A DNA stretch of 13,819 bases from Planctomycetaceae bacterium (lineage in GTDB: Bacteria; Planctomycetota; Planctomycetia; Pirellulales; Pirellulaceae). The first letter of the stretch is position 1. Every line of letters starts with the position of its first letter. Location of the stretch: contig JABHUV010000031.1 of NCBI GenBank assembly GCA_018658605.1, positions 1 through 13,819 on the forward strand, given 5' to 3'. Positions 1 to 7,020 of this stretch are shown here, in pieces. Under the pieces are notes generated by a model. That model saw nothing but the letters and a program-made list of their open reading frames with translations, searched no databases and was not told where the DNA came from. A program made the position numbers and the translations under genes.

Positions 1-748
1 ATTCTTTGCCCTCCATTTTCATCCGCGATGTGTCCGTCCGAAAACGCCCCGTGTTAATACACAGCATGACATCCTGAGCATCTGCGTCGACTGCATCCAC
101 GTAATGACAATCACTTGTAGCAACCAGCGGCACTCCGATACGCTTGGCCACCGCTAGGGAACCTTCCAACGCCATCCGCTGAATTTCAATACCGTTGTTC
201 ATCACCTCAATGAAATACCGATCATCGAAGACTTTTTGGAACCACTGTGAAACCTCGATCGCTTTGTCTAGTTGAGGCACATCTCCAAACCCTTTGAGAA
301 TCGCTTGGTTAAATTCACTCGACACACAACCACTTAAACAAACCAATCCTTCGCTGTGGTGCTCGAGCAGTTGCTTATCAATGCGAGGTTTAAAATAAAA
401 ACCTTCGAGGTAAGCTGCGGATGCCAACTTAATTAAGTTTTTGAAACCTGTTCGATTTTGAGCTAACAGCGTTAGATGAAAATTAGATTCTTTCTGAGAA
501 CCGGCTGATTTTTCAAAACGGCTATCAGGTGCGATATAGGCCTCATATCCAATAATTGGATTGATGTCTTGCTTACGACATTCGCGGTAGAACTCCAATG
601 CTCCATGTAGATTTCCGTGATCAGTAATCGCTAACGAGTTCATCCCATGGTCTTTTGCACGCTGAACCAATTTAGGGATACTGGATGCACCATCAAGTAA
701 ACTGTAATGGGTATGACAATGCAAATGTGTGAACGGCCGAGAACTCAT
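1..748 (-). CDS. dnaE: DNA polymerase III subunit alpha, N-terminal part (PHP domain), cut by window edge
   Basis: Replicative polymerase catalytic subunit, cytoplasmic. Only the first 249 codons are inside the window; the frame is open to base 1, and full family members are over 1,000 residues. I translated it by hand from the ATG at 748-746. It begins MSSRPFTHLHCHTHYSLLDG, the classic DnaE PHP opening, followed by ITDHGN (residues 41-46), YFKPRID (118-124), CLSGC (137-141) and TSDCHYV (211-217). The usual PHP metal-ligand positions look kept: H8, H10, D43/H44, H91, C141, D213, H215. This suggests a metal-binding PHP domain, unlike the degraded one in E. coli; activity is inference. The sequence AAGGA lies about 11 bases before the ATG. 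It follows the FHA gene on the same strand after about 160 bases. Whether this is the main DnaE or a DnaE paralogue cannot be settled from this part, although a canonical PHP start favours the main one. Confidence 0.95.
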   Translation of the reverse strand, partial: MSSRPFTHLHCHTHYSLLDGASSIPKLVQRAKDHGMNSLAITDHGNLHGALEFYRECRKQDINPIIGYEAYIAPDSRFEKSAGSQKESNFHLTLLAQNRTGFKNLIKLASAAYLEGFYFKPRIDKQLLEHHSEGLVCLSGCVSSEFNQAILKGFGDVPQLDKAIEVSQWFQKVFDDRYFIEVMNNGIEIQRMALEGSLAVAKRIGVPLVATSDCHYVDAVDADAQDVMLCINTGRFRTDTSRMKMEGKE

Positions 749-805
749 TACCTGCTAATTCCTTTTTCTTGAGCGGTTATTGGATTAGATGCGCCCTTAC
801 TATTC

Positions 806-837
806 AATCCATTAAACAGCGATGCTGTGGATGGATT
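806..837 (-). repeat. Two-part inverted repeat (possible hairpin) between FHA gene and dnaE
   Basis: Bases 806-812 (AATCCAT) pair with 831-837 (ATGGATT), and inside them 816-820 (ACAGC) pair with 824-828 (GCTGT) around a 3-base loop. A 3-versus-2 base internal loop separates the two perfect stems of 7 and 5 pairs. It lies between the stop of the FHA gene and the start of dnaE. Read on the transcribed strand it is not followed by a T-run, so it is not a classical intrinsic terminator. It may be an mRNA structure, an operator-like site or chance. Confidence 0.45.
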
Positions 838-908
838 TTACGCCAAATCGGACAGCATTTCCAGCTTTTGCCAAGCGGTTAATTGAGTTTAATCCCTGGA
901 ATCTATCG

Positions 909-1586
909 TTATTCGGGATTGCTAATTTGGCGAATATATTCGGCGAGCCGTGATTGTAAATCAATCAAACTTTGCCACTTATGGAAACTCAACACCATCC
1001 GATCCGGCCCATTCTCACTAGCCGATTGAATTAGGGAACGCATGCGAATATGCAAGAAGCTCATGAGATCGGCTAGTTGTGCTGCTTGACCGGGTGACAT
1101 TCGCTCTGGTAAGCCTGGCGGATCCAAAACGTTCATGGCCGCCCGTATTTCCGTATCGTCAGTACAATTCAACTCAAACCCTAGATCAGGTCTGGCTCCC
1201 AAGGAAGGATCCGTAACCGATTCGTCGCTAGAACTGCTCAATCGTAAATCTTGTAAGCGTTTTGCAATCTGCTCGCGTGAGCCAAACAATAATACGCTAC
1301 GACCTAGCGAGATTAAATCTCCATAGCGTAAAATCCGAAGTTGAATATCCTCGCCATTTACTTTTGTACCATTGGTACTGCCGAGATCGGTGAGAACCAT
1401 ACGATCATGATCTAGCTGGATTTTGGCGTGAAAACGACTTATCCGCTCATCATTTAGCTGGATATCGTTGCCTTCTTCACGACCAACGGTAATCGGCAGG
1501 TCCAAATCTTGATACACATGACCACGGTCAGCGCCATCAAGCACCCGCAGCGTTAATGATGTATCGACAGGTTGCAGTTCGCTCAT
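909..1586 (-). CDS. FHA-domain protein with unrecognised C-terminal region
   Basis: A 225-residue cytoplasmic protein with no signal peptide or membrane segment. The FHA domain covers about residues 10-103 and has the phosphothreonine-binding signature: GR at 35-36, ND at 40-41, S50-R51-x-H53 and GSTNGTKVNG at 69-78. FHA domains bind phosphothreonine peptides, usually products of Ser/Thr kinases, which are plentiful in Planctomycetota; no kinase is in this window, so the partner is unknown. Residues 115-145 are acidic, Ser-rich and probably disordered. Residues about 146-225 are predicted by eye to be helical and match nothing I recognise; they could dimerise or hold an effector role. The start is supported by GAGGA about 10 bases upstream of the ATG. 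It lies downstream of ilvC (107 bases) and upstream of dnaE, with no functional link visible to either. Confidence 0.9.
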   Translation of the reverse strand: MSELQPVDTSLTLRVLDGADRGHVYQDLDLPITVGREEGNDIQLNDERISRFHAKIQLDHDRMVLTDLGSTNGTKVNGEDIQLRILRYGDLISLGRSVLLFGSREQIAKRLQDLRLSSSSDESVTDPSLGARPDLGFELNCTDDTEIRAAMNVLDPPGLPERMSPGQAAQLADLMSFLHIRMRSLIQSASENGPDRMVLSFHKWQSLIDLQSRLAEYIRQISNPE

Positions 1587-1693
1587 GGAATATAAGTCCT
1601 CGCAGCCGATTATTTTCGTACAACACTAAGAAACCCGTAAAAACTCCGCGTAATCATCGGAAGTAAGTCTCCCACAAACGGCTAAGATGCTTG

Positions 1694-2698
1694 TTAGACC
1701 TCTTTTGAGTCAATCCAAGACATCAGCTTACGTAGTTTTCGACCAACCACTTCAATTCCATGGTCATGATCAAGTTGACGTCGACTCTTGAAATTCTCGG
1801 CACCACTCTTGTGTTCCGCGATCCAATTTCGAGCAAAAATGCCTTCTTGAATTTCACTGAGGACGCGTTTCATTTCTGCCCGAGTATCATCCGTGATGAT
1901 ACGTGGACCAGACATGTAGTCTCCATACTCCGCAGTATTGGAAACGCTATAACGCATATAACTGAGCCCACCCTGATAAAATAGGTCAACGATAAGTTTA
2001 AGTTCGTGCAAACATTCGAAGTATGCCATTTCAGGCTGGTAACCGGCATCCACCAGTGTTTCGAAGGCAGCTTTTACAAGTTCACTAACACCGCCACACA
2101 ATACAACCTGTTCACCAAACAGGTCTGTTTCGGTTTCTTCAGCAAAGGTTGTTTCAATAACACCGCCGCGAGTTGCGCCGATTCCTTTTGCATAGGCAAG
2201 CCCCAGAGCGTGTGTGTCAGCGCTGGCACCTTCACTTAAGGCAATCAATCCGGGAACACCACCGCCAACTTCATATTCCGAGCGGACTAAATGGCCTGGT
2301 CCTTTCGGAGCAATCAGAAGCGCATCCGTTCCGACTGGGGGATCAATGAATCCAAAATGGATATTGAAGCCATGCGAGCACATGAGAATATTACCTGCAG
2401 AAAGATTTTCGCTAATCTGATCACGAAAAATATCTCCCTGCACTTCATCTGGTAACAAAATGTTAATGAGATCGCCGGCTTGCGTAGCTTCAGCGAGTGA
2501 TACAGGTTCAAAGCCATGGCTTACAGCAAGATCGTAATTCGCACTGCCGGGGCGTTGACCGACGACCACGTTACAGCCGCTTTCACGAAGGTTTTGCGCT
2601 TGAGCATGTCCCTGTGAGCCATAGCCTAGGATGGATATTGTTTTATCTTTCAAAAGTGAAAGGTCCGCATCGTCGTCATAATAAATCGTAGCTGCCAT
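1694..2698 (-). CDS. ilvC: Ketol-acid reductoisomerase (class I)
   Basis: Converts acetolactate or acetohydroxybutyrate to the dihydroxy acid in valine, isoleucine and leucine synthesis, using NAD(P)H and Mg2+; cytoplasmic. Length of 334 residues fits the short class I form. Numbering from the ATG at 2698: Rossmann motif GYGSQGHA at 25-32; cofactor loop with GQRPGSANY at about 47-55; active-site His in CSHGFNIHF (about 107-115); Mg-binding Asp192 and Glu196 in ETETDLFGEQ; and Glu228 and Glu232 in the second domain (FECLHELKL). An in-frame GTG three codons upstream (2707) would give 337 residues, but it overlaps an AGGTG ribosome-binding site placed 6 bases before the ATG, so I chose the ATG. 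It follows ilvN after 79 bases on the same strand, a common ilvN-ilvC pair. In the cofactor loop the second Ser common in class I enzymes is Asn (residue 54). Confidence 0.97.
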   Translation of the reverse strand: MAATIYYDDDADLSLLKDKTISILGYGSQGHAQAQNLRESGCNVVVGQRPGSANYDLAVSHGFEPVSLAEATQAGDLINILLPDEVQGDIFRDQISENLSAGNILMCSHGFNIHFGFIDPPVGTDALLIAPKGPGHLVRSEYEVGGGVPGLIALSEGASADTHALGLAYAKGIGATRGGVIETTFAEETETDLFGEQVVLCGGVSELVKAAFETLVDAGYQPEMAYFECLHELKLIVDLFYQGGLSYMRYSVSNTAEYGDYMSGPRIITDDTRAEMKRVLSEIQEGIFARNWIAEHKSGAENFKSRRQLDHDHGIEVVGRKLRKLMSWIDSKEV

Positions 2699-2704
2699 CA
2701 AATT

Positions 2705-2709
2705 CACCT
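2705..2709 (-). promoter_or_regulatory. Ribosome-binding site deciding the ilvC start
   Basis: AGGTG on the minus strand, 6 bases before the ATG at 2698-2696. It includes the in-frame GTG that would otherwise be read as an earlier start, which argues for the ATG. Confidence 0.6.
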
Positions 2710-2777
2710 GTTGTTATTGCTATCGTAAATAGTTATTAGGGCTTATATAGTTTGGTTTGATACTGTTTTGTAGTTGT

Positions 2778-3269
2778 TTATTCAGCGACTGCATCGCTGC
2801 GAATCATCGCAATACGTCCAGTGCGAACGAGTTCCGTAATTCCAAACGATCGCATCCGTTCGATAAAGGCTTGTAGTTTTTGTTCACTACCGGATATTTC
2901 AATCATAATTTCTGCAGCACCAACATCGACGATACGTCCACGGAAAATATCTACTAACTCGCGTATTTCACTACGTTGCGCACCCGAATTACTGCTAACT
3001 TTAATCAGCATCAAGTCGCGTTCAACATTAGGCAATGCACCTACATCGGTAACCTCAACAACCGTAACAATCTTTTCGAGTTGCTTTTCCAATTGCTCTA
3101 AGACACCTTCATCGCCAATGACAACAAATGTCATACGAGACAATTCTGGTTTCTCGGTAGCGCCTACTGCTAATGAGTGAATATTAAAATCCCGAGATGC
3201 GAGCATACCCGAAACATGGGCCAGTACGCCGGGGACGTTTTGAACTAAAGCTGAAATGACGTGACGCAT
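2778..3269 (-). CDS. ilvN: Acetolactate synthase small (regulatory) subunit
   Basis: Regulatory subunit of acetohydroxyacid synthase; in the family it activates the catalytic subunit and confers feedback inhibition, typically by valine. The 163 residues match the usual full length. The N-terminal ACT domain (about 2-73) contains NVPGVLAHVSGML and RDFNIHSLAVG. The C-terminal domain (about 84-158) ends with ITELVRTGRIAMI, which closely resembles the IlvH/IlvN end. The ATG at 3269 opens directly into the conserved MRHVISALVQN start, so the start is secure, but no purine-rich ribosome-binding site precedes it. The catalytic subunit gene ilvB is not next to it: the upstream neighbour is the GH29-like gene, 135 bases away. 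The name ilvH would serve equally well. ilvC follows on the same strand. Confidence 0.96.
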   Translation of the reverse strand: MRHVISALVQNVPGVLAHVSGMLASRDFNIHSLAVGATEKPELSRMTFVVIGDEGVLEQLEKQLEKIVTVVEVTDVGALPNVERDLMLIKVSSNSGAQRSEIRELVDIFRGRIVDVGAAEIMIEISGSEQKLQAFIERMRSFGITELVRTGRIAMIRSDAVAE

Positions 3270-3353
3270 AGTGTTATGAAGGAAACAATGTAGTTAATTT
3301 GGAGTACGGCAAGCGTAAAAAACCGCCGATATGCTATCTATGCATCGTAAACT

Positions 3354-3376
3354 GGACTTCCCGAATCGACAAGTCC
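3354..3376. repeat. Inverted repeat between GH29-like gene and ilvN
   Basis: GGACTT (3354-3359) and AAGTCC (3371-3376) form a perfect 6-pair inverted repeat around an 11-base spacer. It lies in the 135-base gap after the GH29-like stop and before ilvN. No T-run follows on the transcribed strand. It could be an operator or part of a weak terminator separating the two transcription units, or chance. Confidence 0.25.
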
Positions 3377-3404
3377 TAGAAACTTCACGGGGAGTTTACC
3401 CGAG

Positions 3405-4532
3405 TTATTTATTAGTACAAGGTGTGCTGGTCGCTCCTAATTGCTGAAGAACTACCATAATTGATTTAGGAATCGTTCCATCAGCAGCAATGGGTACGTC
3501 AAACGTGATCGCCCCGCCTTGCGAATTAATCGTGTCCACCCGATCTCGCAGCAATGCATGCTCAAATCTGGAGGTAGTTCCTGCTCCCCATCCATCACTC
3601 ACTGGTAACAGCAGATGCCAAATCACTCCAGATGGTGACGGAAAGTTCTGAGGTGTCAACGGTTTGCCTATACCCTTTTTGAGTCGTTGGTGAAAACCGT
3701 GGTTTTCACCTGAAGTAAACGTCTGATGTGGGCATAATTTTCCGGTGGTACAAAGGGATAGAATGGGGTGGGCGCCAGCGTTGAAAGCGAGCTCGGCCGC
3801 CGGATTACCGGATCGAACAGCGGCAACCCATGTGTCGATATTGTATTTTTCCTTCCTTAGCGACTCGTACGCATCTTTCATTTCAGTCTTATAACCATCG
3901 AACCACCAACCCGATACCAATGTGCCATAACGTTGTGACCACTCTCCACACACGGCAGCCCAGTTTTTAAGAAATGTCGGATTGGGTGGTTGGTTTTCAC
4001 TGCGCAGAAATCCCTTGACCTTCCGCGGGTGCGACATCGGATCCACGTGAGGTCCGGCAGGCTTACCGTCAATACTGGGAAGAGTATCACCCATAGCCTG
4101 AATGACTTTATAATGACGCATCGGCGCGCGGGCGGTCATGTAAAGGATCATCTTAATGTCCCGTTTCGCCAACTCCTGACCGATCTCCATAATCAAATCA
4201 CGCTTGGATGTCCACACGCCATTTTCAACACCTAGCAGTTTCTCGTAGGTACTGTTGGGTGCACAGTATTTCCCCCAATGCTGACCAACAACAAAGATGA
4301 TGTGATTTGCTTTGGAACTTTCGATCGCCGCAACAAATCGGGCAACGTCAAATGAATCGATCGCCTTGTTGTAAGACTCGGAATTGTGGTTTTTGAATGC
4401 CTCGTAATGGAACATCAATCCAAAACCACTCTTTTCAAGCCAACGTTGCTGGGCGCAGATTCGGGTGTTAAAACCCACAAAGATCAAGATGAACAAAAGT
4501 CCCCGTAGCAACTTTATAAAATCACTTTTCAT
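3405..4532 (-). CDS. Secreted GH29-like protein (alpha-L-fucosidase superfamily)
   Basis: 375 residues with an N-terminal signal peptide (hydrophobic 11-20, probable cleavage after RICA at 24-27). The layout follows the GH29 catalytic barrel: SGFGLMFHYEAF (35-46) stands where GH29 has GLFIHWG; SFDVARFVAAIESSKANHII (60-79) and VGQHWGKYC (82-90) stand where the family has the conserved HHDGF block; RDLIMEIGQELAKR (111-124) precedes a strand ILYMTARAP; and GWWFDGY (208-214) offers Asp212 as candidate nucleophile. The end, with ITFDVPIAADGTIP (342-355), resembles the usual GH29 barrel terminus. A separate C-terminal beta domain is absent. Substrate is unproven: the changed HHDGF block means fucosidase activity should not be assumed. 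Its ATG lies inside the end of the EF-hand gene (11-base overlap), suggesting coupled translation; GGAAGGGA sits 8 bases upstream. Confidence 0.8.
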   Translation of the reverse strand: MKSDFIKLLRGLLFILIFVGFNTRICAQQRWLEKSGFGLMFHYEAFKNHNSESYNKAIDSFDVARFVAAIESSKANHIIFVVGQHWGKYCAPNSTYEKLLGVENGVWTSKRDLIMEIGQELAKRDIKMILYMTARAPMRHYKVIQAMGDTLPSIDGKPAGPHVDPMSHPRKVKGFLRSENQPPNPTFLKNWAAVCGEWSQRYGTLVSGWWFDGYKTEMKDAYESLRKEKYNIDTWVAAVRSGNPAAELAFNAGAHPILSLCTTGKLCPHQTFTSGENHGFHQRLKKGIGKPLTPQNFPSPSGVIWHLLLPVSDGWGAGTTSRFEHALLRDRVDTINSQGGAITFDVPIAADGTIPKSIMVVLQQLGATSTPCTNK

Positions 4533-5550
4533 TGTTTTCGTCCCTTCCGACTGGGCGACTACTAGGTCGTTGGCGGTGTCGGGAAGCCTGCAGTTCTGCT
4601 TTGGTCACCACATCATCGCCGTTTGTATCCGCAGGAAGAATAAACTGCTGAACTGCTGCAGGTATTTCGGCTTTCTGTAGCTTGCCATCCTGATTACGGT
4701 CAAATCGCTGAAAGACCACATCGACGTTGGGAGGTCCATTGCCAGCCGCGGGGCGCCCCGTCGGCGGCCCTACGGGTCGTCCAAACCCAAGATTCCGAGC
4801 GGGTGGTGTGACTCGCGTCGAAGATGACTCGAGACCTGTTTTGCCTGAAGATTTCGCCAATTCGTCCTGACGCCGCTTAATACGCGTTTCCGCTGGTTGC
4901 TGGTCCGCTCGGGCCCACTGTCCCCAAACGCGCAAATATTCAGGGATCGGTATCCCACCATCATGATTTACGTCCAAAGCCGAAAAAACTTTTTCGGCCA
5001 ACTGGGCGTCGGATAACATCTTCGTAGCATGTTTAGTGAATTCCTCACGCTCCACTAAACCATTCTGATTGTCATCCATTCTTTGGATGATGTTTTTACC
5101 TTCATCAGTGATAATCCGATTGAGGACATATTCGGATCTGTTAACCACTCCATCTGAATTACCATCGGCAGCACGAAAAATACCCGCTCGTGCCTGCGGC
5201 GTCATATAACGTCCCTGCTCGATATATTCTTCTTTGGAATGAAAACCGTCTCGGTTGGGGTCGGTACGGTCAAAACTGATCAAATAACCGTTCAGTTCTG
5301 TGATGGAAATCTCTGTTTCGAGCGTTGCTCCAAGTTTTCGAAGAATGTCGATCGCTGGATGATTGTCGATCCTGATAGGAACACTACGGTCTTCGTCTAA
5401 TTGCCCTGCGTTTCTATTCTTACGAATATCCGTCGCGGCACGCCGTCGCCCCGGGCGGGATTCATCGGCAGACTTGTTTTTTTGAGCGGTAGCAACGTCA
5501 CCTACTAACACTGCCAATAGTATACAAACAAATAACTGTCGGTAACGCAT
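4522..5550 (-). CDS. Secreted EF-hand protein with six calcium-binding loops
   Basis: 342 residues with a signal peptide (1-22, cleavage near VATA-Q). Six EF-hand loops are visible: residues 97-108, 129-140, 159-170, 193-204, 284-295 and 308-319. Five have the full D-x-[DN]-x-[DN]-G...E pattern; the sixth has Asp instead of Gly at loop position 6. A Pro/Gly-rich linker (about 245-277) separates the first four loops from the last two, so there is a 4+2 arrangement. Residues 24-60 and the last 20 are charged and probably disordered. Secreted or periplasmic calcium binding is the likely property; a structural or calcium-sensing role is inference. AAAGGGA precedes the ATG by a few bases. It sits 104 bases after the second DUF1552 gene and overlaps the GH29-like gene by 11 bases, so the two are probably co-translated. 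Planctomycetes carry many such proteins of unknown role. Confidence 0.88.
   Translation of the reverse strand: MRYRQLFVCILLAVLVGDVATAQKNKSADESRPGRRRAATDIRKNRNAGQLDEDRSVPIRIDNHPAIDILRKLGATLETEISITELNGYLISFDRTDPNRDGFHSKEEYIEQGRYMTPQARAGIFRAADGNSDGVVNRSEYVLNRIITDEGKNIIQRMDDNQNGLVEREEFTKHATKMLSDAQLAEKVFSALDVNHDGGIPIPEYLRVWGQWARADQQPAETRIKRRQDELAKSSGKTGLESSSTRVTPPARNLGFGRPVGPPTGRPAAGNGPPNVDVVFQRFDRNQDGKLQKAEIPAAVQQFILPADTNGDDVVTKAELQASRHRQRPSSRPVGRDENNEK
4541..4548 (-). promoter_or_regulatory. Ribosome-binding site of the GH29-like gene, inside the EF-hand gene
   Basis: GGAAGGGA on the minus strand, 8 bases before the ATG at 4532. It lies in the last codons of the EF-hand gene and supports the overlapping start. 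Confidence 0.55.
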
Positions 5551-5654
5551 CGTATCCCTTTCATATTAACCAATACCCTCGCCTGTATTGTAACGCCGGA
5601 AATTGGCAACGAACATTTATTTTACTAAGCGAAATGAAGAGAATTCATTGTAAC

Positions 5655-6983
5655 CTAGGCAATGAGGGCAGATAGTTCACCCGCACTATCCGCAAAGCCG
5701 TCGTGGTCGATGTTCATGCTTTCCAGAATGGTCACAAAGACATTCGACAGCGGTGTTTTTGCATCCAGCTGCAAAAACTGATTATGTTTGAATCCCAGAT
5801 TGCGCCCACCGGCAAGTACCAGAGGGTAATTGTTGTTATTGTGCGTCTTGCTATTACTACTGCCATAAAATATTAGGGTATTGTCCAGCATCGTACCATC
5901 CGCTTCCGGAGTATCATTCAACCGAGTCATAAAGCGAGTGAGTTGTTCTGCCAACAGTTGGTCAAACCGACCGAGGTTTTTAGCTCCATCATTTTTGCCC
6001 GCACTATGGGCTAGTCCATGCCAATTCCCCGGCAATCCAAGGCATGCTGGGAAAGTGTTTGCAATGGTCGTGGCTCCGGCGACCTGACCAAGCATATAAG
6101 TAGCCAGACGAGTGGAATCGGTCTGAAACGCCAGAAAAATCAAATCATACATTGCCTGCATGTATTCCACGGGTGAGCTTTGATCGGCGGTCAAGTTAGC
6201 TGCACTTTCAGCGATCGCTGGTTTGGGAACATCCAGCCATGCCTGCGAACGGTTAACCCGTTGTTCAATATCACGAACACTTGAAAGATATTCATCCAGT
6301 TTGCGTTGATCCTGTTTCCCCAGTCGGTTTTTCATCGAACGACTGTTTTCCAGTACCAGATCGAGCATGCTGCCGGTGTTTTCCAGCAGCCGTCGTTGGG
6401 TTTTGGATGATGCATCTCCTTCCCCAAACAAACGATCAAAGATCTGACGAGGGCTGGAAATTGCGGGAATGGGTCGCCCTTGCGCCGTAAACGATAAGGT
6501 CGTGGATCGAGTGGGTTCACCAACTCCCCCATCACTTGAAAGCACCAACGATCCAAATCGGGTCTGTTCGCCGATGTGCGAGGCAATGTATTGATCCAGT
6601 GAAATACTGTTGCGATAGGTGGTCCCTCTGAAGTTAGCACCCGTCAGGAAGATATCTCCGGTGTCATGCCCACCCATTTTGCGGCCTGCAGGGTGAGACA
6701 GTCCACCCAATACGGTCACATGCTCGCGCAGCGGTTCTAATGACTTCAGCGAATTCCGAAATTGAAATGTGTCTTTCTCCTGCTTCGGGAACCAATTCCA
6801 ATCCGCATGTTCGGACTTGTCCGATGGCAGGCTTACGCCAAACGGAAAATATACCGACGCCAGTCGCGCAGGCAGATCCACCGCATCGTGCGCCTCAGCC
6901 ATGCAATCGAGCCACGGCAAGGCGAGCGTCACACCCGTGCCCTGAAGAAATGTACGGCGATTTACGTGCCATGACTTTTGCAT
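5655..6983 (-). CDS. DUF1552 (HXXSHH family) protein, copy B, Tat-type signal
   Basis: 442 residues. The N-terminus NRRTFLQGTGVTLALPWLDC (8-27) is a twin-arginine-type signal, so folded export is expected. Family blocks in order: ARLASVYFPFGV (39-50), GGHDTGDIFLTGA (104-116), DGGVGEPTRSTTLSF (151-165), GRPIPAISSPRQIFDRLFG (169-187), KLDEYLSSVRDIEQRV (228-243) and HNNNNYPLVLAGG (381-393). Where the family name motif HXXSHH is expected, this protein has HGLAHS (322-327). Function of DUF1552 is unknown; the fold is thought to be related to alkaline-phosphatase or sulfatase-like DUF1501 proteins, which I state with little certainty. It follows the second PSCyt/PSD gene by 37 bases, the tightest spacing of the two pairs. 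AAGGAA lies about 12 bases before the ATG. It is a diverged copy of the gene at 9467-10801, with large blocks identical. Confidence 0.93.
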   Translation of the reverse strand: MQKSWHVNRRTFLQGTGVTLALPWLDCMAEAHDAVDLPARLASVYFPFGVSLPSDKSEHADWNWFPKQEKDTFQFRNSLKSLEPLREHVTVLGGLSHPAGRKMGGHDTGDIFLTGANFRGTTYRNSISLDQYIASHIGEQTRFGSLVLSSDGGVGEPTRSTTLSFTAQGRPIPAISSPRQIFDRLFGEGDASSKTQRRLLENTGSMLDLVLENSRSMKNRLGKQDQRKLDEYLSSVRDIEQRVNRSQAWLDVPKPAIAESAANLTADQSSPVEYMQAMYDLIFLAFQTDSTRLATYMLGQVAGATTIANTFPACLGLPGNWHGLAHSAGKNDGAKNLGRFDQLLAEQLTRFMTRLNDTPEADGTMLDNTLIFYGSSNSKTHNNNNYPLVLAGGRNLGFKHNQFLQLDAKTPLSNVFVTILESMNIDHDGFADSAGELSALIA

Positions 6984-7020
6984 CGTAGAGTTGTTTCCTT
7001 TGCCGAATAACCGTCAACGG

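Noticed and set aside
2699..2777. Possible promoter between ilvN and ilvC
   Set aside because: AT-rich but no convincing -35/-10 pair at proper spacing; planctomycete promoters are not well enough defined to call it by eye.
2821..3180. 119-codon open frame on the plus strand
   Set aside because: Antisense to ilvN; the Ser/Thr/Ile-rich composition is what the complement of a conserved gene gives.
5633..5649. Small inverted repeat (AATGAA, 5-base loop, TTCATT) just after DUF1552 copy B
   Set aside because: Only 6 AT-rich pairs and no T-run after it; too weak to call a terminator.
5587..5654. ATTGTAAC occurring twice (5587-5594 and 5647-5654) in the gap before the EF-hand gene
   Set aside because: Eight AT-rich bases repeated once in a 104-base gap is easily chance; no further symmetry or promoter pattern seen.
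6332..6640. 102-codon open frame on the minus strand
   Set aside because: Out-of-frame shadow inside the DUF1552 copy B gene; no domain and no signal for translation.
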